64,000 nucleotides of DNA from Aequorivita capsosiphonis DSM 23843 (GCF_000429125.1 NZ_AUBG01000001.1:1-64000), one strand, 5' to 3'. Shown: positions 8,223-15,751, counted from the stretch's first letter. A program made the numbers and translations. The notes: generated by a model not told the origin, from the letters alone.

Positions 8223-8960
8223 TTATATTTCAAATAAAATCTTTGTTTTGTGTGGAATTTCCAACAATTTTTCTTTTTGAATGACTATAATATTCTCTTT
8301 AATATAATTTATAAGTTCGCTTTCAAGTCTTTTGTCCTTTAAATTCTGTAATATTTTTACTTTTTTAATAGAAAGGTCTTTATTAATAGTCAATTCGAAA
8401 ATAATTGGACGTATAGCTGTTACAGTACTTTCATTACTATATATAAATCTTCTAGAATTAAAATGTTCTTCTGGTTGAATCATTGCAGAAATATTAAACT
8501 CGTTTTGTGGAACTATTTTTTCATCCTTTAAAAAATCCAACAATTCCAATTCAGATTTTATTCTCTCATCATATCGTTCTTTAGCATTTGGATATTTAGT
8601 GGAATTAAATTTTTTGTCAATTTGTTTTGCTCCAGAACAATATCCAAAACTTAAATTCCCGTTAGTGTCTTTTTTTGCGAATATTAACCAAATCGAATTT
8701 TCCCAAACATTAAAACCACAACTACCATAAGACATTGTTTTTATCTTTGTAGTTGTTTTTCCTTTATAGATTTCAATTATTTCTATTTCAACGTTGTCAT
8801 AGATTGTATCAATCTCGTTTGGTGTGACTTTTAATATTTTAGCTGATGCTACAAAATCAGATTGGGCGATTCTTTGCGTAATATTTGGGTTATTACACAT
8901 ACAAGCAAATATTAGATTTGTTGAGAACAAGATTAATATTGTTGTAAGAATGTTTTTCAT
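8223..8960 (-). CDS. Secreted TIMP/NTR-like protein
   Basis: 245 residues. A signal sequence (about 1-19) is followed directly by CMCNNP, so the mature protein would begin with Cys-x-Cys. The segment RIAQSDFVASAKILKV and the later SYGSCGFNVWE and GYCSG cysteine motifs match the netrin/TIMP-like (NTR) domain found in secreted bacterial proteins. The C-terminal 80 residues resemble the TonB-C-like extension seen in some of these (ELTINKDLSIKKVKIL). Eukaryotic relatives inhibit metalloproteases, but the bacterial function is unknown. It is the single gene of cassette 8206-8974. Confidence 0.65.
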   Translation of the reverse strand: MKNILTTILILFSTNLIFACMCNNPNITQRIAQSDFVASAKILKVTPNEIDTIYDNVEIEIIEIYKGKTTTKIKTMSYGSCGFNVWENSIWLIFAKKDTNGNLSFGYCSGAKQIDKKFNSTKYPNAKERYDERIKSELELLDFLKDEKIVPQNEFNISAMIQPEEHFNSRRFIYSNESTVTAIRPIIFELTINKDLSIKKVKILQNLKDKRLESELINYIKENIIVIQKEKLLEIPHKTKILFEI

Positions 8961-8971
8961 AAATTGGTGCT

Positions 8972-9151
8972 AACGGTCTGGCTATGAGCAGTGCGCCAAA
9001 AACGAACTGATTTTCGGAATAAGCACGAAGCCAAAACTTTATTTTTTACTTAAATTCTCACTTTACGCCAAAATGAAGTTTTGGCGACTTCGTAAATATA
9101 CACCTGATTTTGGATTAAACACGAACCCAGCATTGCTTATAGCCTTTTGTT
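8972..9151. repeat. attC-like palindrome S10 (family F)
   Basis: AAC (8972-8974) to GTT (9149-9151), 180 bp. Arms GGCTATGAGCAGTGC and GCATTGCTTATAGCC pair with two G-T wobbles on the plus strand. An inner stem pairs GCCAAAACTT with AAGTTTTGGC. Confidence 0.85.
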
Positions 9152-9521
9152 GTGGGCCGGTTTCCCTTTTTCACAGGCTTTTGCTGATTAGAACTTGCCT
9201 TTGGAGCTTGCCGAAAACACGGTTTTTAATTTTCACAAATAAATACCTACCAAAAAAATCTTCATCCACTTGAGTCATCTACTATCCTAACCAAATAAGA
9301 AACTACGATCGTCGGAATCTCAAAATGCCCAGCTCTGATTTTGTAAATAAACATTTGCCAAAAAAATCTTCATCCAGAGAATCATTAAACCATCCTTCGT
9401 AAATAAACAATTACTTAAGATGGCATTTTGGGATTCCTTAGCCTAAAAACCGTGTTTTCATTTTGGCAAATAAGCCTGAGAATTATTAGCTAACTTTTGG
9501 TTCTTCTAACTGGCCCACAAC
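9149..9521. other. ORF-less cassette (kappa)
   Basis: Bounded by GTTGTGGGCC (9149-9158) and GGCCCACAAC (9512-9521). No convincing ORF. It holds the same 16-bp inverted repeat as cassette alpha (9213-9228 and 9444-9459) and an internal direct repeat, CCAAAAAAATCTTCATCCA, at about 9249-9267 and 9359-9377. Its right 93 bp are duplicated exactly at 1-93. The family therefore has at least three members in this window and is preserved without coding capacity. Confidence 0.75.
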
Positions 9522-9642
9522 GTTTATGTATATGAGCTGTGGCGTGTGTTGGCACGAACCTCTCCAAATAAAAACTGGCTTTGGGAAATCCGCAGGATTT
9601 TCCAAGTAGGCACAGACCAAGCCATAGCTTATATACTGTGTT
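9519..9642. repeat. attC-like palindrome S11 (family D)
   Basis: AAC (9519-9521) to GTT (9640-9642), 124 bp. Arms GTATATGAGCTGTGGC and GCCATAGCTTATATAC pair with two G-T wobbles on the plus strand. The central hairpin GGAAATCC / GGATTTTCC resembles that of S6. This is the recombinase-proximal palindrome, next to the first cassette gene. Confidence 0.9.
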
Positions 9643-9654
9643 GTACCCAGTTTT

Positions 9655-10125
9655 TTATTCACTCAATTTTTGTTTTCTTTCCGCAATCCGTTCTTCAAAT
9701 TTTGGATTCAATTCAATTCCGTTTATAAATTCAGGTTCAAAACTTCCAATCGTTATAAACTCAAAGTCTATAAAGAAGAAGTGTTTTAATCCGTTTTGTT
9801 TTAAGATCAGATCTCGGTTATTTTCCGCCAATCTTTGAATTTCTAAAGTGTCCGAAATAGGTTTGTCAAATTGGTAAATCCGCAATTGGTTTGTGTTCAA
9901 TTCGAGTATTTCTTTCAAACCGTTCAAGTCAGTTTGGACATCCATTTCCATCTGTCGAACATTTAAATTCTTGAGTTCAATTCCGCTTTGTGTTTTTAAG
10001 TCCGTTTGCCACCATTCGATTATTTCATTCGGAAGGAATTTATGGATGAAAATTGAATTCAGTTTTTTATCTAAAAGTCCCCAAATTTCTTCGTTAGAAT
10101 TTATTTCAAATGTTAGTTCGGTCAT
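9655..10125 (-). CDS. Hypothetical cytosolic protein, first cassette gene
   Basis: 156 residues, acidic, with no signal peptide or membrane segment. N-terminal half MTELTFEINSNEEIWGLLDK; a hydrophobic strand FFFIDFEFITIGSF near the C-terminus; then a charged helix. No family recognised. Its ATG is 20 bp from the cassette edge (TGGGTACAAC, 10136-10145) and it is the most recombinase-proximal, and so on the integron model the most recently inserted, cassette. It would be the first gene read by transcription coming through the recombinase gene. Confidence 0.6.
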   Translation of the reverse strand: MTELTFEINSNEEIWGLLDKKLNSIFIHKFLPNEIIEWWQTDLKTQSGIELKNLNVRQMEMDVQTDLNGLKEILELNTNQLRIYQFDKPISDTLEIQRLAENNRDLILKQNGLKHFFFIDFEFITIGSFEPEFINGIELNPKFEERIAERKQKLSE

Positions 10126-10135
10126 TTTTTCAAAT

Positions 10136-10196
10136 TGGGTACAACATGGGTATATACAAACATGGAGTGACGTATATATCGCACTTGTACACCATG
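10136..10196 (-). other. attI-like junction between recombinase and first cassette
   Basis: The last cassette box TGGGTACAAC (10136-10145) is followed by ATG and GGTATATAC, which resembles the short-spacer half (AAC-ANN-GTATATA) of the palindromes. No full palindrome follows. Only about 50 bp separate it from the recombinase stop codon. GTATATA-type sequences recur at 10150-10157 and 10172-10179. Inference: this is the primary attachment site, placed at the 3' end of the recombinase gene rather than upstream of it as in classical integrons. Confidence 0.55.
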
Positions 10197-11333
10197 CTAT
10201 TTCGGTTTGTTCTTTCCAAATTTAGTTGATTCATACAACGTATCCAAAGGACTTGTTAAAGTTTTGTTATTTATTCCTAATACACGCGTGTAAACCTCCG
10301 TAGTTTTTGTGCTGGCGTGGCCCATCGAACTTTGAATGTAACGTATGTTTACTCCGTGTTCCATAAGATGGGTGGCGTAACTATGGCGCAGCGTATGCGG
10401 TGTGCTCCACGGGTTGCTGTTGGTACCCTTTACAGCTTGGCGATACATACGTTGTATGCTCTGTGTAGTATATTGTCCACCCTCCTGCCCCTCAAATAAC
10501 CAATAGCTTGGTTTATATTCTCGATAGTAATTTCGCAATAAATCCAAAAGCAAAGGGCTAAGCGTACAATGTCTGTCTTTTTTGCCTTTACTATCCTTTA
10601 TAAAAAGATACCCATCATCGCTACGAACGTCAGCTATTCGCAAACGCACCACTTCCCCCACACGCAAGCCCGCTGCATAGAGCACATGGAGTATTGCTTT
10701 GTGCTTTATATTGCTTGGATAATTTAAAATGGCAGCTACTTCTTCTTTACTCAGCACATCTGGAAGGTCTTTACTTTTCTTAGGCCTAGTGACGTTATAA
10801 TATTCCCGCGGCATTCCTAAAGTATGCTCGTAATAGCACTTTATTGCATTTATCAATTGGTTTTGCTTTTGGTCGCTTATTTTATACTTGCTAATTAAAT
10901 GATATACGAAACCCTCTATCTGCTCCTTGGTTATTTCGCGATAGGCAACAGATTCAAAATATTGAAAAAATTGAGTCAGATTGCTTTGGTAATTGCGAAT
11001 GGTGGCTTGACTAAAACCTTTTAAAATCATTTTTTGATGGTTGCAATCCAACTCAGCCTGTATGCTTTCCGAAATTGCTATTTGTGGGATCACCAGAGGA
11101 CCTTGGGTGGCCTGTTTTATTAGCTTATCGCCAAACAGCAATTGAATTTTTTTAATATTCTCTGCAGTGTTTACAATACTCCAAAGCTTTTGGTGGTAAT
11201 GATAAAAGGAGCTGTCAAGCTTTTTAAAAGCCGCGCGTTCGCGCTCCATTTTATACGGAATAAAAAACTTTATTCTCCCCGCCTGGACCTGTGGGATATA
11301 CATTATAATATGAGTTTTACTTTTCCGTTCCAT
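10197..11333 (-). CDS. Tyrosine recombinase of the cassette array (integron-integrase-like)
   Basis: 378 residues. The N-terminal arm (1-85) has no recognised domain. A SAM-like core-binding domain lies at about 90-180 (TIRNYQSNLTQFFQYFESV). The catalytic domain is at 190-360, with Arg224 (AAGLRVGE), Lys251/252, His313 and Arg316 (HTLRHS), His339 and nucleophile Tyr348 (EVYTRV). All catalytic residues are present. The roughly 20-residue insertion typical of IntI between the Lys and His boxes is not apparent. It reads toward the array and ends 51 bp from the last AAC box. Inference: it inserts and excises the cassettes. Alternatively it belongs to the mobilisable element to its right. Confidence 0.85.
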   Translation of the reverse strand: MERKSKTHIIMYIPQVQAGRIKFFIPYKMERERAAFKKLDSSFYHYHQKLWSIVNTAENIKKIQLLFGDKLIKQATQGPLVIPQIAISESIQAELDCNHQKMILKGFSQATIRNYQSNLTQFFQYFESVAYREITKEQIEGFVYHLISKYKISDQKQNQLINAIKCYYEHTLGMPREYYNVTRPKKSKDLPDVLSKEEVAAILNYPSNIKHKAILHVLYAAGLRVGEVVRLRIADVRSDDGYLFIKDSKGKKDRHCTLSPLLLDLLRNYYREYKPSYWLFEGQEGGQYTTQSIQRMYRQAVKGTNSNPWSTPHTLRHSYATHLMEHGVNIRYIQSSMGHASTKTTEVYTRVLGINNKTLTSPLDTLYESTKFGKNKPK

Positions 11334-11462
11334 GACTCTTTTGTCAAATGCTTTATTTAAACTTAAAGAAATAAAATAACCTAAATACTATGGCAAACGA
11401 CTATAAACGTATATATCCGTTAAGAACGAATATGTATATTTGTCTGTACTATAGAAAGTTAT

Positions 11463-11816
11463 ATGGATAGGAAGTGTAAGATATGTGAAAAACCGATCAA
11501 AGGACGGGCAGATAAAATTTTCTGCTCCGTCCACTGTAAAAATGAATATCACAAAAAAATTCGCTATGCCTCCAAAATTGCCGCTATAGAAATAAACGGC
11601 TACTTAAAACGCAACTACGCAATCTTATTAGAGACCTTGGGAAAGAATAAAACGCAGCTAAAAATCTATAGAAACTTACTTGAGAAAAAAGACTTCCGCT
11701 TTAAATACCACACCCATTTTCACATAAATTCAAAAAATAAAACGTTCTATTATGTTTATGATCTCGCTTGGATGGAATTCTCTGATGATGAGATCTTAGT
11801 TGTACGCAAGATTTAG
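11463..11816 (+). CDS. Small zinc-ribbon protein of a mobile element
   Basis: 117 residues. The N-terminus holds a four-cysteine zinc-binding motif, CKIC (6-9) and CSVHC (21-25), followed by a helical stretch and a beta-rich C-terminus ending VRKI. Such short CxxC proteins accompany flavobacterial mobile elements and have no assigned function. It is the only plus-strand gene between the recombinase and the mobilisation genes. A TANNTTTG-type -7 box (TATATTTG, 11435-11442) lies just upstream, giving a very short leader. Confidence 0.6.
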   Translation: MDRKCKICEKPIKGRADKIFCSVHCKNEYHKKIRYASKIAAIEINGYLKRNYAILLETLGKNKTQLKIYRNLLEKKDFRFKYHTHFHINSKNKTFYYVYDLAWMEFSDDEILVVRKI

Positions 11817-11854
11817 TTCCCTTTTATTATTGATCCAATGTTATATATATTAAC

Positions 11855-13435
11855 CTATTTAAAAATAGATCTCACCTCCACATAAACCCGTTCAAAATTA
11901 TCCTCCAAATCTGCTTTAGAATACTCTTTCACTCCCTTGGGCAAACTTCTTTGAATCTTCTGCAACTGAAACTGGACCTTTTTATCCTTCCCATCCGCAT
12001 ACGTAATAAACTCTCCCTGCTTCAACCGGAAAAACACACCCGCTCGAATTTTAGGAATCTCCTTCTCCCCTGTTGTTATTCGTGTATCAAAATCGAGGTT
12101 ATGACCCCGACTTATACTTTTGGTTGGATCTTTAACAATCTCAAAAAAGCGTTCGTAATATTTAGCAGTGTCCGGGTCATTGACTTTTCCAAAGAATTGA
12201 TAGGAAAGGTTGCTCAAAATCGCTTTGCTAGCCTTGTCACCGTACATCATATCGTTCTGTATCTTGTCCTGCATCACATATATAGTTGATATATCATAAC
12301 TCCGCAAAGTGGCAGGAATACGGTGCATATTTAGCAATCGAATTGTTGGAGCTTCTTCCATCATCAAAAAGGAAGGAAGCGAATTTCGCACACTCATCTG
12401 TTTGGTAATAGTGTGGATTATTGTAGCAATTATTGGGGAATAGGCTGTTTCAAACTTTGGATTGTTCGCTACCGAAATCACCGCTGGATTATCCTGATTA
12501 TTTATATTAAGTGGCACTTCATCTGCGGAAAGTGCCATAAATATGCGTTGCGTGCTAATCCGCTTTAAGGCATTTGCCAAGGTGCTCTTTACCGCTGCCG
12601 TTTGTCTTTCGGAATCCTTTCCACTTATAAAGGCATCCGCCATTGCTCGGGAAGTGGTATTTGAACTTAAAAAAGCAACCAAACTTTCAGTGTCGAGATA
12701 CTGGTAGATAGCAATAAGATGTGGCAATGTACAATACTGTGGATATGAAGTTCGGAGTTTCCAGATAAGTCCACCGATCAGCCCCTCTGCCGCATCATTA
12801 AAGAATTTGGTACTTCCCGTAGTGCCAGCTTCTCGTTGTTCCAAAAGGTTTTCAATAAGAACCCTGGAAACTTCATTTACGCTTTCCTCATTTTCAAGGT
12901 ATCTCGGGGCGATGGGGTTCACCCGATGAATTATTTTATCGAAAGAGATGATATAAAAGGGAATATCAGAATCTTTAAAAAGTGGGTAGGCCATTTCCGT
13001 AATTTCAAAATCCTTGTAGTCGTGAATAACCCCACAGAACGAATGTTTTTTGAAATGTTTTAGAAACCCATACACGACACTTTCCGTTTTTCCACTACCT
13101 GCAGCTCCGATTATCGAAGCGCCCCTCCTAATATTTTGGATTTTGAATTCCCCTCGATTTAATTTAAAATGGACTTCATATTTGGAACCAGCTTTAGATG
13201 AATTATCATCTTTTTGAAAAAACACATAAAGTATCGTATTTATCAATAGTATCGGACATCCAAAATAAAGTAAGGAACTTGACAAACTAATGGAAAAGGA
13301 TATATAATAAAGCATCCAGGCAATGAAAAATAAGTTTATCCAAAAGGCATATTTCATCAAGCGAAACAGACCATAAAAAATTAAGCCGGCTGTTGTAATA
13401 ACAGAAATAATTATTATTGGATTATTAAAGTCCAT
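11855..13435 (-). CDS. mobC: MobC / TraG-VirD4-like coupling ATPase
   Basis: 526 residues. Hydrophobic segments in the first 75 residues anchor it in the inner membrane. A Walker A motif GAAGSGKT (110-117) and the later segment SFLMMEEAPTIRLLNMHR (Walker B type) mark a TraG/TraD/VirD4 coupling protein. It would bring the relaxase-DNA complex to a type IV secretion channel. It starts 10 bp after the relaxase stop and is the third gene of the BfmA-MobB-MobC set. It is shorter than full conjugation coupling proteins, as usual for mobilisable elements that borrow a transfer channel. Confidence 0.85.
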   Translation of the reverse strand: MDFNNPIIIISVITTAGLIFYGLFRLMKYAFWINLFFIAWMLYYISFSISLSSSLLYFGCPILLINTILYVFFQKDDNSSKAGSKYEVHFKLNRGEFKIQNIRRGASIIGAAGSGKTESVVYGFLKHFKKHSFCGVIHDYKDFEITEMAYPLFKDSDIPFYIISFDKIIHRVNPIAPRYLENEESVNEVSRVLIENLLEQREAGTTGSTKFFNDAAEGLIGGLIWKLRTSYPQYCTLPHLIAIYQYLDTESLVAFLSSNTTSRAMADAFISGKDSERQTAAVKSTLANALKRISTQRIFMALSADEVPLNINNQDNPAVISVANNPKFETAYSPIIATIIHTITKQMSVRNSLPSFLMMEEAPTIRLLNMHRIPATLRSYDISTIYVMQDKIQNDMMYGDKASKAILSNLSYQFFGKVNDPDTAKYYERFFEIVKDPTKSISRGHNLDFDTRITTGEKEIPKIRAGVFFRLKQGEFITYADGKDKKVQFQLQKIQRSLPKGVKEYSKADLEDNFERVYVEVRSIFK

Positions 13436-13445
13436 AGTTTATAAA

Positions 13446-14474
13446 TTAGATCCCAATCGAACTGGATTTAATTGCCACCTCCACTCCCCGCCTCAATCTA
13501 TTGAATACTTTCAATGCCAATTGTGCTGAGTTTGTTGGAATGCTTTGAATAGGCATTCCAGATTCCCGCATCAATTTAAAGGCAATGGCCTTTTCATTCG
13601 TTGGTAATTGTAGCAACGCAGAAAAATAGAAATTCGAATTTTTTATAAATTTCTTTCTGGCTCGGTAGGTTTCCACAAAATTGCGTTGGTAACCAAAAGT
13701 CCTGTCGAAAGTTTGTTCTGCTTTAGTAAAAAATTGGTCTCGGTCAAATCCTCTCTTTACTAACTTACCGTTCATCATTACCTCAGATGATTTGTATTTG
13801 CTACCAGGGGAAAGACTGAACGCGTTGGAAGCATCCTTCCTACTAACAATAATATGGATATGGGTCTGGTTGCCTTCCTTTTTCATTCCCCGAACAATAC
13901 GCTCACCATTTTGCTGATGGGGAGCATCCCGTTCCAGTTTCATTATTTCCTTTTCCAGGGTTTTGATACTTCCCTCCTTATCACCTAACTGAATTGTTCT
14001 TATTTCCTTTTTTAATTCCAGTATTTTTGTAGCAAAAGCTTGGTTCTCGCGAATTTTAATGTCCGATCCTTTAAAGGTTCGTTGATGTTCTATTTTCGCA
14101 TAGTATTTAATATCATCAATAGTGATGGGCCTACCGTTTATTTCACGATTGAAACAAGACACATAGTCTTTCATCACTTCCTGGGTGCATTTTTTTAGAT
14201 CCTCACTGTGATTTTGTAAACGTTTCAATTCATATTTAGAAGGGCTGACTGTAATAGAATAAAACTTAGGCTCAATCTTTTTAAGTTTGGCGGTGTTACC
14301 ATCAATTTCGTGCACCACTTCCTTAGCCGATATTCTATCGCCATATTGATTGAAAAAGAATTCTTCATTTTCGAGTTCCAGATCTTGGTTTTCCTTTTCC
14401 AGATAATTCACAAAATCGGAAACACTTTGGGTATAGTTACTCCCCAATTTTTGAGGTGTGATGGTGATATACAT
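13446..14474 (-). CDS. mobB: MobB relaxase (DUF5712 family)
   Basis: 342 residues. The N-terminus MYITITPQKLGSNYTQSVSDF is typical of the Bacteroidota MobB/DUF5712 relaxases. The pattern THIHIIVSR (204-212) provides the metal-binding histidines expected for nicking DNA at oriT. The middle part (145-185) is a charged helix. It lies between the BfmA-like gene (12-bp gap) and the coupling protein. Expected to cut and carry the transferred strand in the cytosol. Confidence 0.85.
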   Translation of the reverse strand: MYITITPQKLGSNYTQSVSDFVNYLEKENQDLELENEEFFFNQYGDRISAKEVVHEIDGNTAKLKKIEPKFYSITVSPSKYELKRLQNHSEDLKKCTQEVMKDYVSCFNREINGRPITIDDIKYYAKIEHQRTFKGSDIKIRENQAFATKILELKKEIRTIQLGDKEGSIKTLEKEIMKLERDAPHQQNGERIVRGMKKEGNQTHIHIIVSRKDASNAFSLSPGSKYKSSEVMMNGKLVKRGFDRDQFFTKAEQTFDRTFGYQRNFVETYRARKKFIKNSNFYFSALLQLPTNEKAIAFKLMRESGMPIQSIPTNSAQLALKVFNRLRRGVEVAIKSSSIGI

Positions 14475-14486
14475 TATTGTTGTTTT

Positions 14487-14873
14487 TTAATTTTCATCCT
14501 GACGTTCGCCATATTTCAGAGGTTTTTCCACCACCGTTTTCTTTTCTAAAATGAGCGGTTTTTCATTAGGTACTGACTCTTCAAAAAGGGAAAGTATCAT
14601 CGCTGCGGTTGGTTTAGTCTGCGTTTTTTCCATATCTCTCATAATCGCAATTACCGCATTTATTCTTTTTAGAATCCGCACTTCCGAAGCCATTAAATGC
14701 GGTCCAAGAGAGTCCATTGGAGAAATTCCGTGATCTCGAAAAAACTCCAACATTAGCAACAATGTCATTGACTGCGACTTTGAAATCGACTTGCAATAAC
14801 TCCGGAATTTTTTAGCCACAGATTTCTTTATACTCAAGCTCTCGAACTGTTCTTTTTCATATCCATTATCCAT
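14487..14873 (-). CDS. bfmA: BfmA/BtgA-type mobilisation accessory protein
   Basis: 128 residues when started at the ATG at 14871-14873 (MDNGYEKEQF). The frame continues 48 residues further upstream (to 15017), but that part is atypical and would overlap the oriT region. A ribbon-helix-helix-like N-terminus (LSIKKSVAKKFRSYCKSIS) is followed by the conserved RILKRINAVIAIMRDMEKTQTK-type helix. These proteins bind oriT and help the relaxase. First gene of the operon bfmA-mobB-mobC. Confidence 0.75.
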   Translation of the reverse strand: MDNGYEKEQFESLSIKKSVAKKFRSYCKSISKSQSMTLLLMLEFFRDHGISPMDSLGPHLMASEVRILKRINAVIAIMRDMEKTQTKPTAAMILSLFEESVPNEKPLILEKKTVVEKPLKYGERQDEN

Positions 14874-15014
14874 TTTTTCGTGAAATATTTGCTGGTTTTG
14901 TTGGTGCGAGATGCTTTTTCCGTGAAAAAATAGTGTAAACCCGACTTGTCTAAGATATCTCGAAAACTCAAAGCGCTTAAAACCAATGATTTGTAAAGTG
15001 AATTGGAGTTCTAA

Positions 15015-15068
15015 CATCGCGCAGCGTGTTACCCTCTTGCTTCTCCAATTTGTCCGCCCGCGGACAAA
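15015..15068. other. Candidate origin of transfer
   Basis: Directly upstream of the BfmA-like gene. It has an inverted repeat with 9-bp arms, TTTGTCCGC (15049-15057) and GCGGACAAA (15060-15068), 2-bp spacer. It is preceded by GCGCAGCGTGTTACCCTCTT (15019-15038), a GC-rich block unlike the surrounding AT-rich DNA. Position and structure fit an oriT with a relaxosome-binding inverted repeat. The nick site cannot be assigned. Confidence 0.5.
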
Positions 15069-15220
15069 ATTTTAGAACCATTTATAGAAAATTAAGAGTC
15101 TCATTTGAAATTTAGAATTGATCATTAATTTTTGTGAAATTCAATTTGAACAACTTAAATTTTAGTCAAGGAATTATCAATTCATTTGCGGATTGTTCAA
15201 TGAAATATTTTCAAATGGAA

Positions 15221-15249
15221 AAAGACCCTTGAGGTTTTTAAGGGTCTTT
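15221..15249 (-). terminator. Terminator after the DUF6876 gene
   Basis: AAAGACCCTT (15221-15230) and AAGGGTCTTT (15240-15249) form a 10-bp stem with a 9-nt loop. On the minus strand it follows the stop at 15279 and is flanked by T-rich sequence (TTTTCCATTTG). Confidence 0.7.
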
Positions 15250-15278
15250 CTGGTCATAACAATTACAAACTAAAATTG

Positions 15279-15659
15279 TTAATATTCGCTAGGCAACAAC
15301 AATGTATTGTCTATAAAATACAAGCGAAGTTCATCCAAAGGAAAATCGGTTACTCTGTATTTATGTGTTTCGAATATAGTACCATTTCCATCTCCATAGG
15401 TAATGGTCGCCTGACATCCCAATTTTTGCTGTTCCTCTTCCGTTAACCTCTTAAAGTCAATGGTTATAAAATAGCTTTTTTCCATTAGGCTTTTTGCAAT
15501 TATTGAAGTGTCCGTGACCAGCCAAAAACATTCAGCGGCTTCCACCAAATATTTTATTCCGTTGGTAAATCGGGTGCGTGTCAATGGGATTTGATAGAAC
15601 ATATCTGTTCCGCTAAAATGTTGCAATCCCTGTTTTATTTCGTTAACTTGTGCTTTCAT
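15279..15659 (-). CDS. DUF6876 family protein
   Basis: 126 residues, cytosolic. The protein opens with a helix containing QGLQHFSGTDMFYQIPL, followed by FTNGIKYLVEAAECFWLVTD. This matches the DUF6876 family, common in mobile elements of Bacteroidota next to single-strand-binding protein genes. Function unknown. It lies about 90 bp downstream of ssb, separated by two hairpins. Confidence 0.75.
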   Translation of the reverse strand: MKAQVNEIKQGLQHFSGTDMFYQIPLTRTRFTNGIKYLVEAAECFWLVTDTSIIAKSLMEKSYFITIDFKRLTEEEQQKLGCQATITYGDGNGTIFETHKYRVTDFPLDELRLYFIDNTLLLPSEY

Positions 15660-15703
15660 TTTACATTTATTTAAAGTGTTATCCCGATAACTATCGGGAG
15701 AAT

Positions 15704-15737
15704 AAGAGGGCGCTACTTTCGACTGAAACGCCCTCTT
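15704..15737 (-). terminator. Terminator after ssb
   Basis: AAGAGGGCG (15704-15712) and CGCCCTCTT (15729-15737) make a 9-bp stem. A second hairpin, CCCGATA / TATCGGG (15683-15698), follows it on the minus strand. Confidence 0.6.
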
Positions 15738-15751
15738 AAATTTTACCGCTA

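Larger units (their letters stand above)
1..11333 (-). mobile_element. Integron-like gene-cassette array with adjacent tyrosine recombinase
   Basis: Seen: eleven imperfect palindromes (S1-S11) separate short units; all recognised genes in the units are on the minus strand. Each of the ten complete central units plus the recombinase-proximal one starts with GTT plus about 7 nt and ends with the exact complement ending in AAC (pairs 210-219/590-599, 841-850/1347-1356, 1536-1545/3119-3128, 3351-3360/3888-3897, 4016-4024/5864-5872, 5992-6001/6479-6488, 6608-6617/7205-7214, 7395-7404/8077-8086, 8206-8215/8965-8974, 9149-9158/9512-9521, 9640-9649/10136-10145). The sequence differs between units but matches within a unit. 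Known: integron cassettes behave this way because both R boxes come from one circular cassette. Inference: read on the minus strand, the order is recombinase, attI-like junction, then gene-attC cassettes. The recombinase does not look like a classical IntI. Confidence 0.85.

Noticed and set aside
1..10145. CRISPR array
   Set aside because: The repeats are 120-250 bp, imperfect and palindromic, separated by gene-size units. No short identical repeats with regular 30-40-bp spacers and no cas genes.
10197..11333. Classical class-type integron integrase IntI
   Set aside because: Catalytic residues fit, but the IntI-specific insertion was not recognised and the gene is co-directional with the cassettes. 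Called integron-like only.
14873..15017. Longer 176-residue start for the BfmA-like protein
   Set aside because: The extra 48 residues are not family-like and would overlap the putative oriT region.
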